Positions 43,791 through 54,939 of a stretch of 64,000 bases of DNA are shown here, one piece after another. The translations under genes were made by a program, and so were the position numbers. The number at the start of each line of letters is the position of its first letter. Position 1 is the stretch's first letter. Location: contig CM076263.1 in NCBI GenBank assembly GCA_038380795.1, positions 2,061,001-2,125,000 on the forward strand, given 5' to 3'. The notes below the pieces were generated by a model. It saw only the letters and a list, made by a program, of their open reading frames with translations, did no database searches and was not told the origin of the DNA. The stretch is from Pyrocephalus nanus. Taxonomy: Eukaryota > Chordata > Aves > Passeriformes > Tyrannidae.

Positions 43791-44339
43791 CCTTACTCCA
43801 GCTGAACTATTTCTGATACAAGGCAGGCGAAGGAAAGTAGCTGTTTTGTGACTGTAAACAAAGTTACGGACTGTGGAAGCTTAGCCATATTCACAAAAAA
43901 TAATGATTTCTTTAGGCCCTACTTAATGTAGCTGCTTTGAAGGATTTTTATCAGGTCATTGTGGAGAATGGGTGTATGTACATGGGCATATGTGTGCACA
44001 GATATCAGATGCATGTGGAAGTCATAACAAATCCTGCACCAGACAAGGATTAAAGTTTTGCTTCGAGATTTGGCACTAACATTACTTTTTCCCAACTATG
44101 TAACTGAATTCCCAGCTATGGAGTTAGAACAATCCCCAGAAGTTTTCCATGGACACCTCTGGGAATATACTGGTTTTGCGGGAGAAATATTTAAGCTATT
44201 TTTTTGAGTGGGTTTTAGCTTATTTTCTTGACAATCCTGGGTGTGTTTTGCGTAGCAAGAGCCCGTTCCCACAAATTCTGCATTTCACTCATATACACTT
44301 CCTTTACTATTCTAGCCAAACCTCACTCTGAACTTTCAA

Positions 44340-44680
44340 AATTAAGCACATGAGGGCTGTTCGCTTCAACACATCACGGCCTGAGTTTGCCATGATGAGC
44401 TTACAGGATGTTAAGACCCACTCTCTACTTCTGCTCGCTGCTGTTACCAATCTGCTTCCCGCCAAGGGGCAATATTTCAATGAAAAGCAATACAGAAAGT
44501 ATTTTCATCACAATTTTATCATCGTGCTGCTGTACCGGGGAGCCCTCTCTCTCTCTCATTCACCAGCTAAAGCAGCAAATAACCCCAGTGAGCTCAGGCA
44601 CAGGAATGTGCCTCATCCCTTTATCTCAGCTTCTGGGTGGTGTTTAGATAAATGTAACTCAGGGCTACCATTTGCAATTC
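44340..44680. promoter_or_regulatory. Candidate conserved non-coding element over a 137-codon open frame
   Basis: Repeat-free block with a different texture: CACATCACGGCCTGAGTTTG, CTTACAGGATGTTAAGACCC, AATGAAAAGCAATACAGAAA, CATCGTGCTGCTGTACCGGG. A 137-codon plus-strand frame (44350-44763) and an overlapping 79-codon frame cross it. Neither has a recognised domain, so a non-coding conserved element is preferred. Confidence 0.3.
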
Positions 44681-44949
44681 AGCTTCTCGCTGTGCTTATC
44701 CAGGCCAGGATGAAAATGCAATGCGGAGCCCCGTGGCTGCCATGGGATGGTGTAGATATGTAGGGATCAAGGGGATGGATTGAGGAGATGGCTTGGAAGT
44801 AGTGAAAGTTGGGCTTGAAAAGGTTTGGAAATGAGTTAATAGGGAAAAGTTGATCATTCAACTGTGGGTAGCAGGTCAAGGAGGGGGATTCTGCCCCTCT
44901 GCCCCCCTTCAGATAAGACCCCACCCGCAGAGCTGCCTCCAACTCTGGG

Positions 44950-45434
44950 GAGCAACAGCACAGGGACGTGGAGCTGCTGGAGAGAGTCCAGAGGAGGCCA
45001 CGGAGATGCTGCCAGGGCTGGAGCCCCTCTGCTCTGGAGCCAGGCTGGGAGAGCTGGGGGGGTTCACCTGGAGAAGAGAAGGCTCTGGGGAGATCTTGTT
45101 GGGATCTTTCAGTACTTAAAGCGGCCCTACAAGAAAGACAGGGACAAACCTTTTAGCAGAGCCTGTTGCAGTAGGAGAAGAGGTGATGGTTTTAGATGGA
45201 GTGTTGATTTAGATTAGATATAAGGGGGAAGTTTTTTGGACTGAGAGTGGTGATGCCCTGGCACAGGTTGCCCAGAGAAGCTGTGGCTGCCCCATCCCTG
45301 AAAGTGTCCAAGGCCAGGTTGGATGGAGCTTGAAGCAACCTCTTCTAGTGGAAGGTATCCCTGCCCATGGCAGGGGTGTTGGACTAGACAACCTTTAAAG
45401 GGCCCTTCCAACCCAAACTATTCTAAGATTCCCT
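44950..45434 (+). mobile_element. CR1 LINE 3' fragment (sense), long
   Basis: Begins in ORF2 at GAGCTGCTGGAGAGAGTCCA (the AGCGAGTCCAGAGGAGG-type block), continues CTGGAGAAGAGAAGGCTCTG and CTTTCAGTACTTAAAGCGGC, then CAGGTTGCCCAGAGAAGCTG and a complete 3' UTR with a CTATTCTAAGATTCC tail. The reading has frameshifts. About 485 bases survive. Confidence 0.95.
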
Positions 45435-46144
45435 GCTTTTCATGGTTTCTGTTGACTGGGATGCACTCTTCAGCCAGCTCTACTCAGTATGGTTCAGGTT
45501 AAGGCTGCAAAAGGCTCACCAGATGCGAGGTAGAAAAAGAGGGTGCTGCTGAGCCCAAAATGCACTTCACAGCAGGGCAGTACTTTGTGTCAAGCTGGAT
45601 CACACATCCAGCATCCCAAGGGACACTTCAGGATTTATGTGGGTGACCCGTGGAACAAACAGAACTCATTTGCCTTCAGGTCCCTGTGGACAATAAATGC
45701 ACTTCTAGTGGGAGACTTTCAGGAGATGTCAATCAGAGAGGACCACGATGGAGATAATCCACTGTGACAAAGCAGAAGCCCTCGAGAGCATGAGAAAGTG
45801 AACCCCAGCCTCACCTGCACTGAACTTTTTGTCAGGAGAGAAGGACTCAAGTATTGCAGGTATCATGGGTCTTGCCAGGCTCTGTTGTTGGGGTGAGCAG
45901 CACTGTCCATGTTCCTCAGCAGACAGAGGTGTCTCCCAGCTCCTAGGGTGGACCATGACATACTGAATGCTTCACTTTCATATATTCCCATAAATAGTAA
46001 CAAGGTTAGAAAACCACACAGTGCCAAAGTCAGCAAAATGGGGGGTTGGGGGGGGGACACACAAAGATCCCTATTTCTCAAGCAGCTGGAGTGGCTGATT
46101 GAAAAACTCATACAACCTACCTCCACTGTTCAAACTTTGGGGTG
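45435..46144. other. Unique sequence, no feature recognised
   Basis: Includes a G-run pair at 46040-46056. No element or exon is supported. Confidence 0.5.
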
Positions 46145-46480
46145 TTAAATCCAAATCTAAATAATCCTGCATGTTTCTTCCTTGACTAAGCACCTGAGCA
46201 CTAATTACATGCCTGGTTAATTCAGTAATGTACGTACATTTCTGGGCTCCCTCTGCTTGTATTGCTCTCTCTCCGCTTCGGGAGATTAATGAGGTGAGGA
46301 AACAGAAGATTGTTACAAACCTGCAGCTTGCTGTACCTCCTAAGAAGATGATGGGAAATGTACCAAACATCATGTTATTTTGTTAACACTGCTGTGTACT
46401 GTACATAATTATAATTTAGCTGTTATATTTCTCGCCTATTAAAATAGATAAGCAATGATCCAGGACTGCAGTGAACAGCA
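46145..46480. promoter_or_regulatory. Candidate conserved non-coding element with a 14-bp palindrome
   Basis: Repeat-free block. A homeodomain TAATTA lies at 46202-46207, and the perfect palindrome AATGTACGTACATT at 46227-46240. Also CTTCGGGAGATTAATGAGG, a TAATTATAATTTAGC stretch and AATAGATAAGCAATG (a GATA-like core AGATAA). No retroposon and no consistent open frame. Among the strongest CNE-like textures here. Confidence 0.4.
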
Positions 46481-46765
46481 CAGCTTCACGGGACTGTTTT
46501 TGCCATTGTGCTGCAATAAGCTGAAACACATTTGTGTCTAAGATTTCTGGCAGGATCATTCATAGAGAGATTGGTTCTGAGAACACTGTTTTCAGTCCTG
46601 TTGGTTTACCATATTCTGTTTCTTTGCTTTCTCTTTGCCTTTGGGATTATTGTGACCTTTACATCTTTTGCTTTTGTAAACAAAAGAGTTCAGGGTTGAT
46701 TCTTCGTTTATCCATTTACTTTAGGGTCTGTGGGAATTCTGGATGTATGAGACATAGGATCATAC

Positions 46766-46830
46766 TCATAGAATGGTTTGTGTTGGAAGGGATCTGTAAA
46801 GGTCACCAAGTGCAAACCCCATGCTGAACT
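46766..46830 (-). mobile_element. CR1 LINE 3' tail (antisense)
   Basis: CTCATAGAATGGTTTGTGTT, GGAAGGGATCTGTAAAGGTC and ACCAAGTGCAAACCCC. Only the reversed tail and the beginning of the 3' UTR are present. Confidence 0.85.
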
Positions 46831-46971
46831 GGACCCTACTGGGTACATGTGTGAGAACATCCATGCTTAGTTATTGAATACATGCTTATGTGACATGCTG
46901 AATTATAGCAGACATTTGCAGTCACAGCCTGTGTGTTGTTGCCACTAAAAGAGTTGGAAACTGGGTTGAAA

Positions 46972-47170
46972 TCACAGAATCAGAGAATGGTGGGGATTGG
47001 GAGGGACCTCTGAAGGTCATTTAGACAAGCGTGCAGAGAAACCTTTCAGTAGGCCTGGTTGCTCCAAGCCCTGTCCAGCCTGATCTTGAATATTTCCAGG
47101 GAAGTGGAATCCACCACCTCTCTCTTGGCAGCCTTTCTGACCACTGTCTCACCTCCCTCAGTGTAAATGC
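46972..47170 (-). mobile_element. CR1 LINE 3' fragment (antisense)
   Basis: AATCACAGAATCAGAGAATG, then GGGACCTCTGAAGGTCATTT (the tail type with GACCTCTGGAGATCATCTAG), GGTTGCTCCAAGCCCTGTCC, CTTGAATATTTCCAGGGAAG and GGCAGCCTTTCTGACCACTG. Sequence past 47165 is too diverged to assign. Confidence 0.88.
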
Positions 47171-47334
47171 CTCGGAGTGTTCTTTCAGGAGCCTGAATCC
47201 TAGCCAAGCCAAACTCACTCATTCTGATCTGCAAAAAGAACATATGATGATGCTCAGTCCTCAGTCTGGATACTTTTCTTTCTCTGCCTTACCTGCTCTT
47301 GATCTGCCTTTCTGCCTCTTCCATTTTTTTTAAG

Positions 47335-47660
47335 AAGGCTCCTACCAGCACAGCGCTGATGCTCTGCAATTACCCACTTTTCTCATTTATCAAAGTTTTA
47401 TGCCTCTTCGTTTAGTGCTTACACACTCATTATATTAAAAAAAGAAAATAAGTCTAATGAGCCCAATTAATAATCCAAGTAAGCCCATTAACACCGAAAC
47501 AGCCGAGCAGACACAGCGGTGTGGAAGTGGATGCTGTTTAAAGAAGCTCAAGGCAGGGATGTCGGCTGGTGTGCTGCACAGAGACAGAATTCCAAGTCAT
47601 ATGCCCAGCCAATAGAATCTGCATAAACATTCAGAGTGGGATGCTTAATGCAGGCAACTG
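47335..47660. promoter_or_regulatory. Candidate conserved non-coding element
   Basis: Repeat-free: CTCTGCAATTACCCACTTTT, CATTTATCAAAGTTTTATGC (TCF-like ATCAAAG), GCCCAATTAATAATCCAAGT, CATTAACACCGAAACAGCCG and CCAGCCAATAGAATCTGCAT. Distinct from flanks and without an open frame of note. Confidence 0.38.
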
Positions 47661-48046
47661 CCTGCCATTCAGCACGGTCAGGGGTGTTCAAAGCACCTTC
47701 ATGAGTGAAAACGGAAGGTGTAAAACCTTTCTCATGTCCACTTGACAAAGCTGGAGTTTCTTCCCTTGCTCCCCTCTAATGGATGCTCAGAGGAATCTTG
47801 TCTCATCCCTCTTCAAGCTTTCCTCACATTTCAGGCTCCCACGCACAAACTGTAAAATTTATTCTGCATCCAAACCAGAGCTGGAAATGTGACATTAATT
47901 AGCATGCCTGGATTTAAGTCCGGTTGATCCTAACCCCAAATCGAGGTGGATTTGATATTCCTTCCAAGTTTTGAGGCAAAGCAAAAAGTAGGGACTCAAA
48001 AACACTGGTCATATCATTCAGAAAATATGGACTGGAGATTTATGTA

Positions 48047-48413
48047 ACCATGGAATCACTCAAGCTGGAAAACACCTCCAAGACTACTGAGTCAAACCTG
48101 TGCGTGATCCCCACCTTGTCACCCATCCCAGAGCACTGAGTGCCACGCCCCGTCGTTCCTTAAACACATCCAGGGATAGAGACTCCACCACCTCCCTAGA
48201 CAGCCCCTGCCAATGTCTGATCACCCTTTCTTTGAAGAAATTTTTCCAGAAGTCCAACTGAGCCTCCCCTGGTGCAGCTTGAGGTCGTTTCCTCTTGTCT
48301 TATCATCGGTTGCCTGGAAGAAGAGGGTGACCCTCACCTGGCTACAATCTCCTTTCAGGTAGCTGTAGAGAGTGATGAAGTCTTCCCTGAGTCTCCTTTT
48401 CTCCAGGCTAAAT
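48047..48413 (-). mobile_element. CR1 LINE 3' fragment (antisense), older subfamily
   Basis: ACCATGGAATCACTCAAGCT, AACACCTCCAAGACTACTGA, GAGCACTGAGTGCCACGCCC, ACCACCTCCCTAGACAGCCC, AGTCCAACTGAGCCTCCCCT, a CTTGAGGTCGTTTCCTCTTG block, GAGGGTGACCCTCACCTGGC and a GTAGCTGTAGAGAGTGATGA stretch. This is antisense CR1 ORF2 and 3' UTR of a subfamily different from most copies here. About 365 bases. Confidence 0.92.
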
Positions 48414-48519
48414 GAATTTGAATGTTTAAGACCCAGGCCAGAAGTTGGTGGTTCCTCAGAAAACTGGTTGCATCAATTTTCACAAAATAACAGCTAAATA
48501 TGCTCAAAACAGCCATAAA

Positions 48520-48757
48520 CTAAAATATGAGATGTTCCCCCTCAACATGAGGAAGAACTTCTCTTCACTGAGGGTGGCAGAGCACTGGAACAGGATGCCC
48601 AGGGAGGAGGTGGAGACTCCCTCTCTGGAGACATTCCAAACCCACATGGACGTGTTCCTGTGTGACCTGCTCCACATGACCCTGCCTTGGCAGAGGGGGG
48701 GAACTGGATGATCTCCAGAGGTCCCTTCCAACCTCAACAATTCTGTGATTCTGTGAA
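48520..48757 (+). mobile_element. CR1 LINE 3' fragment (sense)
   Basis: ATGAGGAAGAACTTCTCTTC, GAGGGTGGCAGAGCACTGGA, TGCCCAGGGAGGAGGTGGAG and GGAGACATTCCAAACCCACA, then a 3' UTR ending CTGGATGATCTCCAGAGGTC, CCTTCCAACCTCAAC and ATTCTGTGATTCTGTGA. Reading: RVAEHWNRMPREEVETPSLE. Its 5' end faces the 5' end of the antisense copy at 48047-48413. Confidence 0.95.
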
Positions 48758-49199
48758 AACATATACCAGGCTCTTCAAAAGTCACTGCCCTTTCCTTTTC
48801 TCTGCTTAAAAGTCGAAGTGGCCTAACTCTCTCTTCTATGTCCCAATGAAAATATGGTTTTTCGTATTTTACACATACACACAGGGGAAAAAAAAGTGTA
48901 TATTTTCATGGACATGGATACAAATTCATCCTCCCTCTGTAGAAACAGATTTCTTTTTCTTGCTTTCCTCCCTGAGATTTAGGGAAGCTGCCTCTCTGCT
49001 GCACAGCAGTGCACCAGGAACAACCCTATGGCAGCCCTGCAGTATTTCCCTCATGTAACCCAAGCCCTCGGTGGGAGCAGAGAGAGCTATCAACTCCCTT
49101 TGATTAACAGGGTGGGTATGCTCGGCTATTCACTCACCAGAACAGGGAAGATAACTTTGTAGACCACATTAATGGGGATCTACCTCCCCTTGCTCATTG

Positions 49200-49640
49200 A
49201 TGACATTGAGCCCTAACCATGTGGTGTTTTAGGAGCAAAGTAATTCCATTGTCTGCCTTTGATTACATCATAAATTGACACCTTGCCAAGATATAAAATC
49301 ATGGTTTTAGTCTGTGGAGGCCAGGGCACTTCAGATGATGCCCTCTCTCATTTGCTGGGTCTTGTGCCACAGCAGAGCTATAGATCACATCTGTAATCCT
49401 GTGGAGTTCATTATCTCCTAATGCTATTTGCTTTTTTAGATCATTAGAACGAAACTTGACCTGACCTGTGAACTATGAAATTGATTGTTGCCTTTAAATG
49501 GTCAACAGCCCATTTTCTAATCGATACACCAAATAATTTTATACATATTTAAATTATATATAACTTTAATGCTCGTTAAATTTATCTGCCACTTTCCCTC
49601 CACAGTTTATTTTGCATGCATCTGAAACATGGATGGTGCT
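49200..49640. promoter_or_regulatory. Candidate conserved non-coding element (strong texture)
   Basis: A repeat-free 440-base block. CTTTGATT (TCF/LEF-like) at 49257-49264, TAATCGATA (ONECUT/CUT-like) at 49518-49526, a TCATTATCTCCTAATGC stretch, CTTGACCTGACCTGTGAACT with two nuclear-receptor-like GACCT half sites, and CATATTTAAATTATATATAA. It has no open frame and ends next to a poly-A run. Confidence 0.42.
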
Positions 49641-49666
49641 TTTACTACTTGGTGGTACCATTTAGG

Positions 49667-49864
49667 AAAAAAAAAAAAAAAAAAAAGGAGGAAGAAGGAG
49701 GAAGACACAAATAAAACCTGGCCTGAAACAGAAAGCTGAGCTGCTGAACATGAGTGCAATTCTGCTCTGAAGGCTTTTAAAACATATCCTAGTTGGGACT
49801 GTGGTTTGAGATTAATCCATTCCATGATAGTTAAAGGGAGAAACAAAAAAAAAAAAAAAAAAAA
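49667..49864. repeat. Two poly-A runs flanking 160 bases
   Basis: A-runs of 20 (49667-49686) and 20 (49845-49864). The intervening sequence has no retroposon signature that I recognise. Confidence 0.9.
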
Positions 49865-51619
49865 GGAACCCAAACCAGAAGAGAGTTTTGCTGTAATCAT
49901 TCAAGTTTGAATAGAGTTTGTGGCTTCTGCTCCCTGCCTGTTGCTTTGCAGAATGAAAAACAGTAAGACATGAAGTAAGATGTTGACGTATGCCCATGGC
50001 AGAACTGGATTCAGTGAGAAGGAAGGTTTCTGAGATTAGTGAGGTTATTTCTGGTCCTGGGGAAGCTCTGTTTAATGGTTTGGGTCTACTGGGGCTTTGC
50101 GCAAGCATATAAAGGGACGGGAAATATCCTCTCTGGCCACCTTACAGATCACTTAACTTTTAAGTAGATATAATAACCTTGCTTATGCTCTGATGATTTT
50201 AGGAAGTTCTCCTCTGGGCATCCTTCTGCGTCCTGCCCTTGTTGTATCTTCCAAAATAAATTGCTGTCCTCATGCAAGAATTCCTGTGGAGTCCCATTAA
50301 CAGCCTTGTTGCTCTGCCTTTTCAACCACTCTGTGAAACAGTCTTTGGCTGTTTGCAAATCCAGAAAAGAGGAGGGTAAGAGGGGTCTCCCACCCCAATC
50401 TGCCTCGTCTTTTGACCCAGCCTGTCTGGTTCTCTCAGCATCTCCACACCACCAGAAAATCCACTGCGCTATCCCAAAACTACTCCATTTTGGGAAAGAA
50501 GGAAATTTAGACACTCCCAGTTTCAAGTTTTTTCTCTTGTCCATATGGGAGAGAGAAACAAATGAGTAAAATCCATAAAGGTTATTTATTCTGTGGGAGA
50601 TGAGACCCAACAACAGCAACACAGAATTAAGAGGGAAATACAGACATAGAGTCAGGATGGGTGATGTGATCAATGCAATTACTGAAGGGTTTAAAACTCT
50701 TGGTTGCATGACTGCAGACAGGTCTTGCATCACCTTCACTTTCTCCAGTCAGCATCAGGAAATATTATATACATCCCTATTAAAGGCCTCTAAGGATGGA
50801 GTATTTAACTTTTCTTACCTGTTTAAAGAGGAAAAGCAGTACATGCTACTGCAAACTGACAATTAATGATGCACAGAAGTGGTTCTTCAGTGGAAAGGTC
50901 ATTCCCTGCCACCCAACCAGCCAGTCCCTCTTGTCACGTGTGGGGTTTTCTGTACTGATCAAACAGATACTCAGACAAAAAGGGAAAACTCCTCCTGCGT
51001 TACACAAATCACAGCCTAACTCAGGTAATCAGAGTGCTCTTTCACCCAAATGAGTTGCTGAAGGAAAAACTGAGAGAAATGCCTTACTCTGCTCTCTGGC
51101 CTGCACCTGCTGGGCTTGCAGAAGCCTTTCCACTGAGGATCCAGCCAACACCACTGCCTGCAGCAGCATCTCTCTGCTAACAAAGCGACTCTCAAGGCAT
51201 CTCCTGGCCTCTCCCTGCCTCTTGAGAGGTCTGTCCGAGAAAAGAATCAAAAAACTAACAAATACAATTAGAAACAAGCGTAGAGCCACAGGAGAAAACA
51301 AACCTCCAAACCCTCTGGAATGGCTTCCCTGGGTTATTACTAGTCAGGCAGGACTTAATCTTCTAGATGTTCCCGTTTCTGAGAGCAAAGAGGCATTCGG
51401 CACTTACCTAAAATTAAAATGGTCAGTGCTGAAAGCCCTTGCAGGTGCAGGGAACTCATCTGCATACGTGTCTGCCTTCCTGCTGCTATTAGCCCCTGCT
51501 TGGTGATGACCAAGGGACAGCTTGGGGAGGGCAGTGGGGGGGGGAAGCAGGAGCTTCTGCTGTGATGCCGTACCTGCCACTGCTGCATCCAGCAAATGGC
51601 ACCTTTTAATACGTGGTCA
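49865..51619. other. Unique sequence with one 196-codon chance-length frame
   Basis: The minus-strand frame 50149-50739 is the longest non-repeat frame outside CR1. It contains a hydrophobic stretch (LILTCLYF-like) but no family signature, and a run of this length is about what 64 kb of six-frame AT-rich DNA gives by chance. The rest has no feature. A G-run lies near 51535-51544. Confidence 0.4.
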
Positions 51620-52050
51620 TTTTTACTTATATTCCAGTTTTATCAAAGCAATGGGGCGTGCGATAGGCTGGTAAATAATTAATTTATTTCCCAAAGTCGC
51701 CCGGTGGAAGAGATGACAGGCCCTGCCATTTGTACTTTTATGGAACGCCAGATGAAGTGAAGACGTCAGCGAGGGGGGCGAGTCGCTGGGAACAAAGTGA
51801 ATTAGAGAATATCTTTCCTTCAGTAAGACAAATTTGTGTTGGGTAACCATGCTTTGCTGGGGAAGCCAATTGGAAAAGAGTGATAGAGGCCCAGCTACCG
51901 AAGTTCATCAAAGTCATCTGTTTCAGGTAAGCTCATTTTTCACCAGCCAAGGGGATATTTACCTGGAGTACACCTGTAAGGTACAGCCGACAGATTGAAT
52001 GGTACAGTGCTTTATTATATTTCACACCCTGATGATTCAATATGATAGGA
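51620..52050. promoter_or_regulatory. Candidate conserved non-coding element
   Basis: Repeat-free block with retained CpGs: GGGGCGTGCGATAGGCTGGT, AAATAATTAATTTATTTCCC, GTCGCCCGGTGGAAGAGATG, GAAGACGTCAGCG (CRE-like GACGTCA), GGGGGGCGAGTCGC and GCTACCGAAGTTCATC. Overlaps the candidate exon at 51824-51926. Confidence 0.38.
51824..51926 (+). other. Candidate 103-nt exon
   Basis: Preceded by ATATCTTTCCTTCAG (pyrimidine-rich acceptor) and followed by GTAAGC after TTTCAG. One frame is open across the segment (reading ends in EVHQSHLFQ with an in-frame ATG near the start). No family is recognised, and the same DNA has CNE-like texture, so splicing is uncertain. Confidence 0.16.
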
Positions 52051-52073
52051 AAGAGGGAGAGAAAAGGGGAGAG

Positions 52074-52075
<2 letters not shown>

Positions 52076-52110
<35 letters not shown>
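52076..52110. repeat. Poly-A run (35 A)
   Basis: The longest pure A-run in the window besides the tract at 58.5 kb. No element body upstream; the flank is purine-rich. Confidence 0.95.
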
Positions 52111-52111
<1 letters not shown>

Positions 52112-53829
52112 CCATCTCTCCTCTTTGGAGTGTGTTCGTCGCACTGCTTGGCTGCAGAGCTTAGGTAAACCAAAGCAGAGTGAGCAATGGTTTGCAGTGC
52201 ATTATGCTTCTGTGTGAGAATTTAGCTCAAAATAACATATTTTTTTCCCCTTCTTTTTTTCCTTTTTTGCAAGTGTTGTCCCAGATTCCCGCAGTGAGGC
52301 AACGCTGTATTATACATATATACATTGTGAAGGATGTCCACCCAGCCGGTCAACCTGGACAGCAGCAAGAGCTGACTCCTCCTGCTGGATCCCAGTGGAG
52401 TTGGGGGATGCAGGGATGACTTCAGCTGGGCAAAGAGGTGAAATTCCTCTGAATTTGCCTTTGCAGCCAACCCTGCAACCACGACTTGTGTGAACCCTGA
52501 TTGCAGGCCCCCTCCCAGAGTCCTTCCAAGGCCGTAACACTGGAGGGTCGTCACTTTGCTATGCTGAAGACAACCCAGGTTCAAATGAGAGCCTGAACCC
52601 TACCTCTACATGATCAGGAAACAACATAATTTCACCTGAGTTTGCAAATCTGGCTGTTACAGCCCATGAGAGTCCAAACATAGCTGTGCCTTGGAAAACA
52701 GGAGTGTCAGTGGATGGTTTCCATTTCCTGGTAGGGGTTGTGGGGTTTTGGAGATGGAAAGTTTGCTGTTTGTGCCCGCTATTCCCACTCAAAAAAAAAA
52801 AATGAATGCTTCTGTCAGCTCCTGAAAGAGTGTGGCCACAGTCTTTCCTGTTTGGATAGCAACGTCCAAATTTGATGTACAATTTCTTGTGTAACTCTGC
52901 TTCCCAACAGTCAAATATGTTCATTTGCCTCCTGTAAAAGAAGTTCATCCCAGCAAGTTTAGCTCAGGTACCAAAGTTTCACAGATACTGCCACTACCAC
53001 TTTGCTGTGAGATGCCAAAGCTGAGCCAAATGAAGTCTTCTGAAAAAAATGTGTGGTTCTTACAGAAATTATTGTTGCCACAGACAATATGTAGAAATTT
53101 CTGATGTCTGATAATACCTTCAGCAGCAAGTCAGAGACTTCAGGTGTCTTTGTGCCTGAATATGATCTGGTGGCAATGGCGTGATAGAACTATCAGGGTT
53201 TCCTTGAGACATCCTTAAGAAAAAGAGGTTTGGGGTTTATTTATGTGTCTCTGGACATGTCAGTCCTTCTCCCTGTAAGATATTGTGGTGCCACGGACCA
53301 ACAGAGTGCTGCCAGCCTCAAAACAAGGGTCAGCAATGCTCTGAAATGGTGTTTTGGCAAGAACTAAAAGCCATCTGGCTGAATCCATTCAAACGGTGAT
53401 GCCTCATTTTAGTCCAAACCAACACTGAAATCCACTGCTGCTGTACGTGGGACTTTTGTTACCTGAGAGGGGTGGTTCTGGTGAGCAGCAGATACCAACA
53501 GGGGGGAAAGACAGTGGTGAAAAGGGGACATGGTCCCTACACCTGCTGGCAGTGCTGGAAGCAGCTGCAGAAGATTGTGCAGTTGTGCCGGGATTTGCCA
53601 CCAGACGTGAAATTGTTAGAAATTCAGGTTTAAATGCATAAATGTCCAGGTTTGAAGGACTCTTACTCAAGAGTCTGAGCATGTTCACATTCCAGATGGA
53701 TTAAAGAGGATTTGAGATCATCTAGGGAGCATCCTTCTACACTAGATTTCTGCTGATATCTTTTGTCCTTTACAAAGGAAGTGGTTTCTCCTAAACTCCA
53801 AGGTATGCCTATTTCTGTTCCTTTTAGGA
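52111..53829. other. Unique sequence, no gene recognised
   Basis: Mixed composition with an A-run at 52791-52802. Open frames of up to 129 codons occur on both strands without domains. No retroposon is recognised. Confidence 0.5.
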
Positions 53830-54120
53830 AAAAGAATCCTTCAATAAATTAGCATGCCTTTAAAATGATAATATGGACTATAAAAATTATTGCGATTCAT
53901 ATCAGAACACATAATGATTTAACTAATCAGTCATTAATTAAACAGGTTTTTACCTGCGGGGGCTGCAAGAGTTTAATAATTTAAGCTGACTAAATGTTAG
54001 TACTACCCAGGCATAATTAGAGCTGTGGGGAAAGTTTAGCAAACACAGCAAAGCTGGCTACATTTCATGCTATTTACTGAGAGTAGGCAGCAATCTGCCA
54101 GCAGAGCAGACTTCTCACAT
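53830..54120. promoter_or_regulatory. Candidate conserved non-coding element
   Basis: Repeat-free, homeodomain-core-rich: TCAATAAATTAGCATGCCTT, CATAATGATTTAACTAATCA, CATTAATTAA at 53932-53941, GAGTTTAATAATTTAAGCTG and GGCATAATTAGAGCTG. TTTACCTGCGGGGGCTGCAA keeps a CpG inside. No open frame. Confidence 0.4.
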
Positions 54121-54227
54121 CTAAATGAGCATGCTGCCAGGACAGAATGACCAGGAGGGAACTGGATTAAGGATGTTGGCCAACCTAAATTGTCAAAGAA
54201 TCCCCAGTCCTACAACAGTTTAAATAG

Positions 54228-54505
54228 AATTATTGAATCTCAGAATGGTTTGGGCTCGAAGGGACCTTAAAGGTCATCCAGTCCCATCCCCTGCCAGAGG
54301 CAGGGACACCTTCCACTATCCCAGGTTGCTCCAAGCCCCCTCCAACCTGGCCTTGGACACTTCCAGGGATCCAGAGGCAGCCACAGCTTCTCTGGGCAAC
54401 CTGTGCCAGGGCCTCCCCACCCTCACAGCCAAGAATTTCTTCCCAACATCCCATCTCACCCTGCCCTCTTCCAGTTTAAGGCCATTCCCCTTTGTCCTAT
54501 CGTAT
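54228..54505 (-). mobile_element. CR1 LINE 3' fragment (antisense)
   Basis: ATTGAATCTCAGAATGGTTT, GGGACCTTAAAGGTCATCCA, a complete antisense 3' UTR, GGGATCCAGAGGCAGCCACA, TCTCTGGGCAACCTGTGCCA, AATTTCTTCCCAACATCCCA and CCTTTGTCCTATCG. The minus-strand reading is open to the ORF2 stop ([14 protein letters not shown] is a shifted-frame shadow). Low divergence. Confidence 0.96.
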
Positions 54506-54939
54506 TTTCCTGGTACATAGGATCGTCCTCATTGCAGAAGCTGTTGCAGGATTGAGCCCTTTGTCATGAGTTTACGTGCTGAGCACATCCTTGTGCAAGC
54601 CTGAGGACACCGGGGTTCAGTGAAAGTTTGCCTGTTTTGGGATGCCTGATTTCTGCATCTGTGCTCCAAAAACACTTTTGTCAGTGTGAAGTGTTGTCCT
54701 ATCAATTAGAGGCTACATCTTTGCCCTTGAGCATTAGCGGCCTGTAGAGGCCCAATGAAGAAGAAAACACTTGGAGGAGGTCACAGCTTCCCCACACACA
54801 GGTCTGTGATTTCTGAGTCCCGAACCTGTGTGGTTGGTAACAGCAGGGATGTGACGCCTGTGTATTTAATATTCAGCCTCTCTAAGAGAAATGCTTTGGT
54901 CAAAGCAACATTGAGGAGGAGGAATTCTTTGTTCTACGA
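54506..54939. other. Unique sequence, no feature recognised
   Basis: About 430 bases of mixed composition between a CR1 and a CNE-like block. Nothing is recognised. Confidence 0.5.

Noticed and set aside
50149..50739. 196-codon minus-strand open frame with a hydrophobic stretch
   Set aside because: About the length expected once by chance in six frames of 64 kb; no family, no splice context.
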